From Rahnella sp. AA (GTDB taxonomy: Bacteria; Pseudomonadota; Gammaproteobacteria; Enterobacterales; Enterobacteriaceae): a DNA stretch of 64,000 bases. Location of the stretch: contig NZ_PITQ01000004.1 in assembly GCF_002834385.1 (NCBI RefSeq), positions 319,534 through 383,533 on the forward strand. The letters run 5' to 3'. Both the position numbers and the translations under genes were made by a program. The number at the start of each line of letters is the position of its first letter. The stretch's first letter is position 1. Shown in pieces: positions 45,264-53,562 of the stretch. Under the pieces are notes generated by a model. The model did not search any database, was not told the DNA's origin, and worked only from the letters and a program-made list of their open reading frames with translations.

Positions 45264-46429
45264 CTGCGTGAAGTTTCCAATATTGAGACTGCGAATTTAA
45301 AGAGGCTGTCGACCACTACGGCCATCAGAACCGCCGGGATCACCCCGAGCAGCACCAGATCCAGCGCGCTGCTTAACAGGCCCTGGAACATAATCGCCCC
45401 CAGCCCGCCTGCGCCAATCAGTGCCGCGACCATCGCCATTCCGACGGTTTGCACCGCCACAATGCGGACGCCGGTGAGGATAACCGGCAGCGCGATCGGC
45501 ATCTGAACGCGGAAAAAGACCTGCCCGCGGTTCATGCCCATGCCACGCGCAGACTCAATCACCGCCTCCGGTACGGAATCGAGCCCGGCAATCACGCCGC
45601 GCACCAGTGGCAACAGGGAATAAAGCACCAGCGCGATAATCGCCGGAGCCAGCCCGATACCGCTGATCCCATGTTCGGCCAGCCACGGCAGCGCTTTTGC
45701 CAGCCCGGCCAGCGGCGCAAGCAGCAGGCCAAACAGCGCAATCGACGGCACGGTCTGAATAATATTGAGCACCGACAGCACCGGCCCGCGCCAGCGCGCA
45801 TTGCGGTGGCAGAGCAAACCGACCGGCAGGCCGATCAGCACCGCAGGCACCAGCGTGCCAAACAAAATCCCCAGATGCTGCCAGAGTGCGTCGTTAAAAA
45901 CGTCCGAACGGTTGTCGTACTCTTTGAGCAGCGACAATTCGGAAAGCTGGCCGTAAAACAGCAGCAAAACCACCGGGATCAGCATCTGGATATTGAGCAA
46001 AATGCGCAGGGTGTGATTGCGGGTAAACCGGGAAATGGCGTCGGAGGCAATCAGCAGACACAGCGCCGCTGCCGCCCAGAAACCGCCGCCGAGCGAGGTG
46101 CGCGCAATGCTGTCTTCGTTGCCGCCGGTCAGTTGCACCGCGGTGTGTCCGGCCAGCCAGACCAGCGCCGCCAGCAGAATCTCTGCCAGCAACATCACCA
46201 GCAAATGGCTGCGGCCAAACAACGTAAGAAAAGCGCTCACCACCAGCAATATCACCGGCAGAAGCACTAAAAAGGTATAGCCGTGGAGCAGAGAGGCCAG
46301 CGAAATGCCCTGCCCCGACACCAGCCGGTTAGGCGCATGGCTGAGAAAGGCCAGACCGGAACCGGCCAGCAATAACAGGAAAACCAGCGTCAGCAATACG
46401 CGGTTTTTAACGGGTGAATGATGAGCCAA
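45260..46429 (-). CDS. yehY: Glycine betaine-type ABC transporter permease YehY
   Basis: The 389-aa permease has extra N-terminal helices compared with YehW, then the common core with the coupling loop PEAVIESARGMGMNRGQVFFRVQMPIALPVILTGVRIVAVQTVGMAMVAALIGAGGLG. It starts with TTG at 46429, preceded by AGGTAACGTT. The length fits E. coli YehY (about 385). It pairs with YehW as the pore. Confidence 0.92.
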   Translation of the reverse strand: MAHHSPVKNRVLLTLVFLLLLAGSGLAFLSHAPNRLVSGQGISLASLLHGYTFLVLLPVILLVVSAFLTLFGRSHLLVMLLAEILLAALVWLAGHTAVQLTGGNEDSIARTSLGGGFWAAAALCLLIASDAISRFTRNHTLRILLNIQMLIPVVLLLFYGQLSELSLLKEYDNRSDVFNDALWQHLGILFGTLVPAVLIGLPVGLLCHRNARWRGPVLSVLNIIQTVPSIALFGLLLAPLAGLAKALPWLAEHGISGIGLAPAIIALVLYSLLPLVRGVIAGLDSVPEAVIESARGMGMNRGQVFFRVQMPIALPVILTGVRIVAVQTVGMAMVAALIGAGGLGAIMFQGLLSSALDLVLLGVIPAVLMAVVVDSLFKFAVSILETSRR

Positions 46430-46489
46430 AACGTTACCTGATTTCAGTGAACACGGCCCGCAGGCCGCGTTCAGGGCGTCACTGCCCGA

Positions 46490-47428
46490 TTATTTTTTAA
46501 CGAAACCTTTGTCCTGCAAATACTTCGCCGCGACCTTCTTCGCATCCTGACCATCGACCGCAATTTTCGCGTTCAGCGTTTGCAGCGTTTTGGTATCGAG
46601 GGAAGCAAAGACCGGTTTCAGCAGTTCAGGAATGTTCGGATGCGCTTTCAGCGCGGCTTCGCGGATGATCGGCGCAGGCGCATAAATGGGCTGCACGCCT
46701 TTCGGATCTTCCAGCGTTTGCAGGCCGAGCGCGGCCACCGGGCCGTCGGTGCCATACGCCATCGCCGCGTTCACGCCGGACGTTTTTTCCGCCGCCGCTT
46801 TGATCGTCACCGCCGTATCACCGCCCGCCAGCGACAACAGTTGTTGCTGATTCAGCTTGAAGCCGTAGGCATTTTCAAACGCCGGTAACGCATCCGGACG
46901 CTCGATAAATTCTGCCGACGCCGCCAGTTTGAAATCCCCGCCGCTGCTGATAAATTTGCCCAAATCAGCCAGCGATTTCAGGTCATGCGCACTCGCCACA
47001 TCCTGACGCACCGCAATAGTCCAGGTGTTATTCGCCGGAGACGGATCAAGCCAGACAATCTTGTTCTGGTCGTAATCGAGTTTTTTCACTTTATCGAAAC
47101 CGGCCTGCGCATTTTTCCACGCCGGATCTTTTTCATCAGAGAAGAAGAACGCGCCATTACCGGTGTATTCCGGGTAAATATCGATTTCCCCGGCGGTGAT
47201 CGCGCCCCGCACCACTTTGGTCGTACCCAGCTGCAATTTATTGGTGGTGTGAATGCCGTTGGCTTCCAGCACCTGAATAATGATGTTACCCAGCAAAGAA
47301 CCTTCGGTATCGATTTTCGAGCCAACACGCACCGTATCGTCTGCCGCGTGCGCGGTGAAACTGAGCGCCGACAGCAGCGCCAGTGACGCTGCCGTGAATC
47401 CCCGTACTCGCCCTGTTTTTGCAGTCAT
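46490..47428 (-). CDS. osmF: Osmoprotectant-binding protein OsmF (YehZ)
   Basis: The 312-aa periplasmic protein has a signal peptide (GFTAASLALLSALSFTAHA, cleavage before ADD). The OpuAC-type binding fold follows (VRVGSKIDTEGSLLGNIIIQVLEANGI, KLQLGTTKVVRGAITAGEIDIYPEYTGNGAFFF). This family binds betaine and related osmolytes. It is the first gene of osmF-yehYXW, as in E. coli. It is divergent from an alcohol dehydrogenase gene. Confidence 0.93.
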   Translation of the reverse strand: MTAKTGRVRGFTAASLALLSALSFTAHAADDTVRVGSKIDTEGSLLGNIIIQVLEANGIHTTNKLQLGTTKVVRGAITAGEIDIYPEYTGNGAFFFSDEKDPAWKNAQAGFDKVKKLDYDQNKIVWLDPSPANNTWTIAVRQDVASAHDLKSLADLGKFISSGGDFKLAASAEFIERPDALPAFENAYGFKLNQQQLLSLAGGDTAVTIKAAAEKTSGVNAAMAYGTDGPVAALGLQTLEDPKGVQPIYAPAPIIREAALKAHPNIPELLKPVFASLDTKTLQTLNAKIAVDGQDAKKVAAKYLQDKGFVKK

Positions 47429-47666
47429 GTTCTATCCTCTTATCGGGTTATGTCGATTTTTGGTCGCCCGGCGACTGTCCTTTCATTCCGCTTTCACCTG
47501 TGAAAACAGCGTGCTAACAAGAATAGTCCAATTTAGCGCAGGGGGATGGATGGTGAGCTATAAAAACAGGCAGCGGTACGGCTGTAAAATGCGTAAATGT
47601 TCGAAGCTTACCCGGTAAAACGCTGAGCCTGAACCTTCTGTTTTCCCTTTGATTAAGGAGAGCCAG

Positions 47667-48731
47667 ATGTCCGTCCATATCCACAAACGGACCACACCGC
47701 GCATGATTAAAGCCGCCGTGGTCAGTGATAACCATCAGCTCAAATTTGAAAAGTTGCGCCTGAGCGCGCCGCGCCGTAATGAGGTGGGTGTCCGCATCGT
47801 TGCCTGCGGAATTTGCCACACCGATATCAGTTTTCTGTCGCCTGGCGCTGTTTTAGGCCACGAAGGCGCGGGGATTGTCGATCAGGTTGGCAGCGCGGTG
47901 ACGGCGGTAAAACCGGGCGATCACGTTGTGCTGTCTTTTCAATCCTGCGGCCATTGCGACGCCTGTTCCGCGCATCGCCCGGCGGACTGCGAACATTTTT
48001 CTACGCTGAACTTTGGCTTTTCCCGTCTTGATGGCAGCAGCGCTTACCCTACGGGTATCAGCGGGCATTTTTTCGGGCAATCCTCATTTGCCAGTTACGC
48101 GCTGGTCACGGAACAAAATCTGGTGAAAGTCAGTAAATCGCTGCCACTGGCCACGCTGGCTCCGCTCGGCTGCGGCCTGCAAACCGGTGCGGGTACGGTA
48201 ATGAATACGCTGAAAGTGAAAAAAGGCGATCGTCTGCTGGTCATTGGCACAGGTGCGGTAGGCATGGCGGCGGTGATGGCGGCGAAAATTGCCGGGGCAA
48301 AAGAGATTATCGCCCTCGATCAGCATCAGCACCGGCGGGATCTGGCGCTGGAACTGGGCGCGACAGAAACCATGAAAACCGGAAAGGAGCGTAGTCTGCG
48401 AGAAACGCTGGATTACGTTATCGATACGGCGGGCGTTTCCGCGCTGGATAAACTCGGGCAGGACGCGCTGAAAGACGGCGGCACAATGGTACGGCTGACC
48501 GGTGCGGGCGGGGCAACGCTTTCGCGCGGGAGGAAAATACTCAGCGTGATCCAGGGCGACTCCGTGGCACAGGCGTTCATCCCAAAGATGATTACACTCT
48601 GGCAGGCCGGGCAATTTCCTTTCGACCGTCTGCTGCATTTTTACGACTTTCAGGATATCCGTCAGGCCATTGACGACGCCGCCTGCGGCAAGGTGATGAA
48701 GGCCGTCTTGCGCTGGTCAGCAGCGGCTTAG
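47667..48731 (+). CDS. Zinc-dependent alcohol dehydrogenase (aryl/benzyl-alcohol type)
   Basis: The 354-aa MDR enzyme has the catalytic zinc ligands in CGICHTD and GHEGAG and the structural zinc cysteines in CGHCDACSAHRPADCEHF. The NAD-binding motif is VIGTGAVGMAAVMAA. The cofactor pocket shows ALDQHQHRRDLA, with Asp after strand 2, favouring NAD(H). The arrangement is that of aryl-alcohol/benzyl-alcohol dehydrogenases. Substrate is unproven. ATG 47667, with AAGGAGAGCC upstream, is preferred to an in-frame start at 47649. An MFS transporter follows on the same strand, suggesting joint uptake and oxidation of an aromatic or alcohol compound. Confidence 0.9.
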   Translation: MSVHIHKRTTPRMIKAAVVSDNHQLKFEKLRLSAPRRNEVGVRIVACGICHTDISFLSPGAVLGHEGAGIVDQVGSAVTAVKPGDHVVLSFQSCGHCDACSAHRPADCEHFSTLNFGFSRLDGSSAYPTGISGHFFGQSSFASYALVTEQNLVKVSKSLPLATLAPLGCGLQTGAGTVMNTLKVKKGDRLLVIGTGAVGMAAVMAAKIAGAKEIIALDQHQHRRDLALELGATETMKTGKERSLRETLDYVIDTAGVSALDKLGQDALKDGGTMVRLTGAGGATLSRGRKILSVIQGDSVAQAFIPKMITLWQAGQFPFDRLLHFYDFQDIRQAIDDAACGKVMKAVLRWSAAA

Positions 48732-48846
48732 ATCACTTTGTTTTAACTTATAGCCATTTATTTTCACCTAACGTTGAATCAGGACTTGTGACCGGCATCA
48801 CCTCGCCTCTATGCTGGTTTTTTTGTCAAAAAGCGTAAACACAATA

Positions 48847-50352
48847 ATGTCTGATTCAATTGCGGCCTCTCCCGCCGCCTCTTCAGGGGATTACAGCGCA
48901 GATTCTGCGTCTGACAAGCCGGTGGTGATTCGTTCCGCTGCCGATATTACTCAGTTAGTGAACCGTGGCGCTGCGAAAATCAGCGACGCGCGCATCGTGA
49001 TTGCTATCGCACTGGGCGGCGTTTTCCTCGACGCTTACGACCTCGGCGCGCTGGCCTTCGGGATGAAAGATATCACCCGCCAGTTCGGTCTGACGCCTTC
49101 CGGCGCGGGCTTTGTGGCTTCTGCGATCACCTTCGGGGCGATTGTCGGCGCGCTTTTTGGCGGCTATCTGACCGACAAAATTGGCCGTTACCGCGTCTTT
49201 ATGGCCGACATGTTCTTCTTCGTCATTGCCGCACTGGCCTGTGCTTTTGCGCCAAACGAATGGGTGCTCGGTGGTTCGCGCTTTGTGATGGGCCTCGGCG
49301 TCGGGATCGATTTACCGGTCGCGATGGCATTTCTGGCGGAATTCTCCAGGCTTCAGGGGCGCGGCAATAAGGCCTCGCGCGTGGCGATGTGGTGCCCGAC
49401 GTGGTACGCCGCCATCAGCGTTTCCTACCTGCTGGTTCTGCTGCTTTACGCGGTATTGCCCGCAACGCACACCGACTGGCTGTGGCGTTTAATCCTCGGT
49501 TTTGGCGCGGTTCCGGCCATTCTGATTATTGCCATCCGTCACCGTTATATGAATGAATCACCGGTCTGGGCAGCGAATCAGGGCGACCTGCAAAGTGCAG
49601 CGGCTATCCTGCGTAAATCCTACAATATCAATGCGGTGGTCGCGGATGACGCAGACAAAACACCGCAGGTGAAGGTGCGTAAAGCCGCCTGGCGCAACTA
49701 CGGCACGCTGTTGCAGGGCGTTTACCTGCGCCGCACCGTGCTGGCTACGGTGACCGCCGTTGCATCATCATTTGCCTACAACGCTGTGGCGTTCGGTCTG
49801 CCGGTCATTCTTTCGAGCTTCCTGCAACAATCGATGATCAGTACCATTTTGTTCTCGCTCGGCCTGAACCTGTGCTTCGCGTTTGTCGGCGGCCTGATTG
49901 CCGTGCGCTATGTGTCTAAATTTGGCGCATGGAAAATGACTTATGCCGGTTACGCCTGTCAGCTCGTTGCGATGATCGGCCTTGCGCTGGTTGGCCGTCC
50001 GGCTGACGGTGGTGAAGCGGCGATTTCCATCGCGATGCTGGCATTGTTCCTGTTCGGTCAGGGCTTCGGCCCGGGTTCGCACACCATGACATTTGCCTCG
50101 CTGAGCTACCCGACGTCGCTGCGCGGCATGGGTGTCGGTTTCAACCAGACGCTGATGCGCGGAAGCTCAACGGTTTCCCTGTTCCTGTTCCCAGTGCTTT
50201 CCGCCGCGTTAGGTACAGGCGTGTTTTGGGTGATCGCGTTAGCGCCGCTGGCAGGGCTTATCGTGCTGACGGCGGTACGGTGGGAGCCATCGGGGTATGA
50301 CGTGGACGCTGAGGATTTTCAGCAGGAAATTAAACCGGAGGCAGCGGTTTAA
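48847..50352 (+). CDS. MFS transporter (sugar/aromatic acid-type, 12 TM)
   Basis: The 501-aa protein has a hydrophilic N-terminal tail of about 45 residues and 12 helices. The MFS motif A is GGYLTDKIGRYRVF, and GVGIDLPVAMAFLAEF marks helix 4. Asp in FLDAYDLGALAFG, in helix 1, is typical of aromatic-acid/metabolite proton symporters. Substrate is not known. A start at 48847 (MSDS) is adopted, with an in-frame ATG at 48811 as alternative. Neither has a strong ribosome site. It follows the alcohol dehydrogenase by 115 nt and ends at the second palindromic repeat. Confidence 0.85.
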   Translation: MSDSIAASPAASSGDYSADSASDKPVVIRSAADITQLVNRGAAKISDARIVIAIALGGVFLDAYDLGALAFGMKDITRQFGLTPSGAGFVASAITFGAIVGALFGGYLTDKIGRYRVFMADMFFFVIAALACAFAPNEWVLGGSRFVMGLGVGIDLPVAMAFLAEFSRLQGRGNKASRVAMWCPTWYAAISVSYLLVLLLYAVLPATHTDWLWRLILGFGAVPAILIIAIRHRYMNESPVWAANQGDLQSAAAILRKSYNINAVVADDADKTPQVKVRKAAWRNYGTLLQGVYLRRTVLATVTAVASSFAYNAVAFGLPVILSSFLQQSMISTILFSLGLNLCFAFVGGLIAVRYVSKFGAWKMTYAGYACQLVAMIGLALVGRPADGGEAAISIAMLALFLFGQGFGPGSHTMTFASLSYPTSLRGMGVGFNQTLMRGSSTVSLFLFPVLSAALGTGVFWVIALAPLAGLIVLTAVRWEPSGYDVDAEDFQQEIKPEAAV

Positions 50353-50399
50353 TCGCTGCTCATTGCGCCGGGTTTCGCCCGGAGACGTCTAAAGAATAG

Positions 50400-51008
50400 A
50401 CCGAGAAAATTTCGGTTTTTCATGAGTAGTGCCCACTCAGCGGCTGACGCCTAAACCGCCAAAGAGGGAGGAAAGCGCCTCCCTCTTTGATCTCCCACGC
50501 TTTTTCCAACACGCGCTGTCGCTGGGTCGATGGACATATTCTGTCACTCCGGCGTGTGGCGCGAAATCTTGCCGCTGCGCGGTTCCTTCATTTCGGTCTT
50601 CGAGCCATAGGTCTCGAAACTCTCATTCAGCAAAATTTCTGAGCGCGCCAGATTACGTTTTTAAAAGATAAACGACGCTCTGTTTTTGAATTTAGATAAG
50701 CTATTGGCCGCTTTCAAAAATCACGCCGGAGGGAGAGGTGGAAAACCGCGTATCTTTTCGCGCGGTTTGTAACCCGAGTGAAGGGAACCGCGCAGCGGCG
50801 GGATTTTGCGGCACTAGCCGGAGTTGCTGAAACATAGCCAGCGAGCGGTAGCGCTGGTTGTAAAAGCGGGGAGAGATCCAAGAGAGGGAACGCACTTCCC
50901 TCTCTTGGTCGGTTTCGACGCCAGCCGCTGAGCGATCACTGCAAGTGAGAAACCGAAATATTCTCGATCCCTTTAAGCCAGTTTGGGCGGCGAGCCCAAG
51001 TTTTTGAC
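50400..51008. repeat. Long palindromic non-coding repeat, copy 2 (complete)
   Basis: This 609-bp element lies between the convergent MFS and SUFU genes. Left arm 50400-50590 and right arm 50779-50968 are inverted copies about 190 nt long. They match along their whole length at an estimated 70 percent or so by eye, with a 188-nt middle. Each arm contains a perfect hairpin: 50461-50488 (11 bp) and 50878-50908 (13 bp). The element ends GTTTGGGCGGCGAGCCCAAG, then TTTTTGAC, as copy 1 does. Open frames inside (50429-50671, 50701-50895) are by-products. It carries no transposase and is either a structured RNA or a non-autonomous mobile element. Confidence 0.88.
50983..50999. terminator. Hairpin at the right end of repeat copy 2
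   Basis: TTGGGC-GGCGA-GCCCAA, identical to copy 1, is here followed by TTTTT on the plus strand, making a reasonable plus-strand terminator. Confidence 0.6.
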
Positions 51009-51056
51009 CTAAGCCCAGGCTGCAAACGAAAAACCACCCCGAAGCCTGGTCTGGCT

Positions 51057-52163
51057 TCAGATCACCGCGCTTCTCGGCGCAAACACAAACCCGATTCCAT
51101 TCTCGATCATCGCCCCGACCAGCTCAAATCCGCCATTCGGTTTCCCTTTTGCGTATTCCAGTTCACTGGTAAATATCGGGCTGACCCAGAACTGATTCAC
51201 CGGATCGCCGTAAATCTCTGGCAGGTCCATTTTATCAGCCGGGCCGCACAGGGCGGAGGAAATGACGTGGCCTTCGAAGCCCAACGGTGCCATCGGGGAC
51301 ATCAGCGTGTGGCCTTCGCCGAGCCAGCTGAGCGTGGTCCACGGGATTTGCGCATAACCGGACAGCGCGCTCGCCATTTGCACGGCGTTTTCTTCGGTGA
51401 CGTATTCTTTCCCGACGGAAAATGCCAGTTCAATGCGGCGGTGCTTTTCGGCTTCATCGTTGAAAATGATGTCGATTTGCGGCATCGGGCGGATGCTCAT
51501 ACCGACGGTGAAGAAGTAATAATTCTCTTCGTCTTCATGCTGGGAAATCGCCATCGGAGGCCAGCTGCCCTGGTTAATCAGGTAATATTTCAGCGAAGGG
51601 CCAAAACGATCTTCGTAGGATTCGAGCAGTTTGCGCTGGATTTTCGGCCACGGATTGCTGAATTCATTTTGCCAGTCACGCCAGAATAAACGGGTCTTTT
51701 CCGCCAGCTCGCACTGCGTATTCGTCGAGGCGGAACCGAGCGGGAAAGTCAGCGGGTTCTGCGCGATGCATCCGGCGGAATAACACACCGAGTGATCGAT
51801 ATACAAACTCCAGCCGGGTATCACCGCCAGCAGCAACCCCTGATACCACAACGCCGCGCCGTCATCGCTTTCGTTCCACAGGATCTGAATCTGCGACGGA
51901 TCCAGCGGCGCTTCGCCTTCCAGGTTGCGGCAATAAGGCGCAGCCAGCAGTGGCGCGATGCCCTGTTCGGTGGCGGCGGTGTCATCGTGTAAAGGCGCTG
52001 GCACCAGATTACGCACCCAGCAGGCACGCATTTTCGGAAAGCGGTCACGCAGATCTTCGCGGGCGAAAATGTAGAAATACACCACGCGGTTGTCCTGTTC
52101 GACCAGCGCGGTCAGGGTTTGTTTGTCGTTACTGACTTCAGCAACAATGTCGGACTGGCGCAT
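51057..52163 (-). CDS. Suppressor-of-fused (SUFU) domain protein
   Basis: The 368-aa protein contains the SUFU-type domain in its C-terminal half (about residues 180-360). RRIELAFSVGKEYVTEENAVQMASALSGYAQIPWTTLSWLGEGHTLMSPMAPLGFEGHVISS and QFWVSPIFTSELEYAKGKPNGGFELVGAM are the conserved blocks. In bacteria such domains are common in immunity-like or unknown proteins, with no link to animal Hedgehog signalling. No toxin gene is adjacent, so I make no functional call. There is no signal peptide or membrane helix. It sits next to repeat copy 2, and its promoter faces the abgR end. Confidence 0.85.
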   Translation of the reverse strand: MRQSDIVAEVSNDKQTLTALVEQDNRVVYFYIFAREDLRDRFPKMRACWVRNLVPAPLHDDTAATEQGIAPLLAAPYCRNLEGEAPLDPSQIQILWNESDDGAALWYQGLLLAVIPGWSLYIDHSVCYSAGCIAQNPLTFPLGSASTNTQCELAEKTRLFWRDWQNEFSNPWPKIQRKLLESYEDRFGPSLKYYLINQGSWPPMAISQHEDEENYYFFTVGMSIRPMPQIDIIFNDEAEKHRRIELAFSVGKEYVTEENAVQMASALSGYAQIPWTTLSWLGEGHTLMSPMAPLGFEGHVISSALCGPADKMDLPEIYGDPVNQFWVSPIFTSELEYAKGKPNGGFELVGAMIENGIGFVFAPRSAVI

Positions 52164-52319
52164 ATGACCTCGGCAATATTAGGAAGCTTATTATTCCCTG
52201 TGATGGTCAGTGTAGAACGGATAAGCCAGCCCGATAACGGGCAATATTCCCAAAAATCCCCGATAAATCATCAAAACACGCGCTTTTTACGCGAATGCGG
52301 TTTGTTACCGCTGTTCTTA

Positions 52320-53216
52320 TTACCGGCAATAAAGCCGGAACAGTTGCGCCAGATGAGCCGCCATCGGCGTCAGCGTGGTATCACGTCGCTGAATGAGATA
52401 GAACGTCGCGGTCGGCAGCGGCAGATCCAGATCGAGCGCCACCAGGCTCTGGCCGATTACCGGATCGTTAATCACATCTACGGATAACACGCTGAGGAAA
52501 TCGGTTTTGGCAATCAGGCTGGTGCAGGACATAAACGTCTCGCAAATCACGCTGATATTCGGCTCGGCGTCCATCTCGCTGAACACTTCGCTGAGCAGTT
52601 TGTAATAGCTTCCGCGCGGCGTCGGCATGGTCCAGTCGCAGTGAAGCAAGTCTTTCATCGAACGCGCGTTTTGCATCGGATGTCCGCGTCTGGCAACTAC
52701 GCGGTACTCTTTATCCATCAGCTTTTCATATAACAGTTCGTTATCAAAGGGACCCTGATAATAGGTGTTTACGGTGAAATCCAGCTCGCCCTGGCGCAGT
52801 TCGGGGATCATCGACACCAGCTGGCCTTCAGCGATACGCACTTTCACATTAGGGAATTCCCGGTGAAAACGGTCGATCACTTCCGGCATGATGGTGCGCG
52901 CAATGCTGGCACCGACGCCGATATTCACCCTGCCGCTGGTGCCGCCGAGGCGCTGAGCGATGTCTTCCTGCGCCACGCGCAGCTCTTCCAGAATCAGGCT
53001 CGCGCGTTTAAAAAACGCATCACCACAATCGGTTAGCGTTACACCCTGACGGCGGCGGACAAATAATCTCGCGCCCAGCCCTTCTTCCAGCTCTTTAATC
53101 GATTTGGTCAGCGCAGGCTGGGAAAGATTGAGCAAACGGCTGGCGGCGCGAATACTGCCCTGCCGCGCCACGGACACAAACGCCCGCAACTGATGCATTT
53201 TTATTTGTGATGGCAT
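52320..53216 (-). CDS. abgR: LysR family regulator AbgR
   Basis: The 298-aa LysR-type regulator has an HTH at residues 8-65 (MHQLRAFVSVARQGSIRAASRLLNLSQPALTKSIKELEEGLGARLFVRR) and a ligand domain with INIGVGASIARTIMPEV-like sequence and ELDFTVNTYYQGPF. This closely follows E. coli AbgR. The start at 53216 (MPSQIK) is chosen because the in-frame upstream 62 codons have no family match. It is divergent from abgABT and presumably controls them, with an unknown inducer. Confidence 0.92.
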   Translation of the reverse strand: MPSQIKMHQLRAFVSVARQGSIRAASRLLNLSQPALTKSIKELEEGLGARLFVRRRQGVTLTDCGDAFFKRASLILEELRVAQEDIAQRLGGTSGRVNIGVGASIARTIMPEVIDRFHREFPNVKVRIAEGQLVSMIPELRQGELDFTVNTYYQGPFDNELLYEKLMDKEYRVVARRGHPMQNARSMKDLLHCDWTMPTPRGSYYKLLSEVFSEMDAEPNISVICETFMSCTSLIAKTDFLSVLSVDVINDPVIGQSLVALDLDLPLPTATFYLIQRRDTTLTPMAAHLAQLFRLYCR

Positions 53217-53562
53217 GAAATTCTTTGATAACCCCTGATTATCACTAAGAAGATTTTGGCATCTTATATGCCCTGATCGCTTTGTGTACATTGAAAAACA
53301 CATAAGGCAGACGTTCGTCATAAAACGCTGACCGATACGACGGCAAAAATGCCGCGATGCAGTCTCTTCCGCCGGGCCTTTCCCTGCGGATTTTTCCTCC
53401 AAACGGCAACAAATTACGGGTTACTGGTTTGCGCTTCGCGCCCGCCGGTCTGGGTTTGTTGTGCCAGTTTTCGTGCTCCGGCGCGCACTCCCCCCAAACA
53501 AGAATTCCTCCTTTCTGCTTTTGGCAGAAAGCCTGCATGTCTGTAAAAAAAGAGAGTCCGTG
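53217..53562. other. abgR-abgA divergent control region
   Basis: The 346-bp region holds the divergent promoters. TGTGT-N10-ACACA (53283-53302) is an inverted repeat of a sort LysR-type regulators use. CTTTCTGC-TTTTG-GCAGAAAG (53511-53531) is a perfect 8-bp hairpin just before abgA. An eight-codon frame, MSVKKESP (53537-53563), overlaps the abgA ATG as TGATG and could couple translation. Long open frames from about 53349 are not credible genes. Confidence 0.55.

Noticed and set aside
50429-50895. 80-aa and 64-aa open frames in repeat copy 2
   Set aside because: Same reason: they follow the inverted arms and no frame is conserved between copies.
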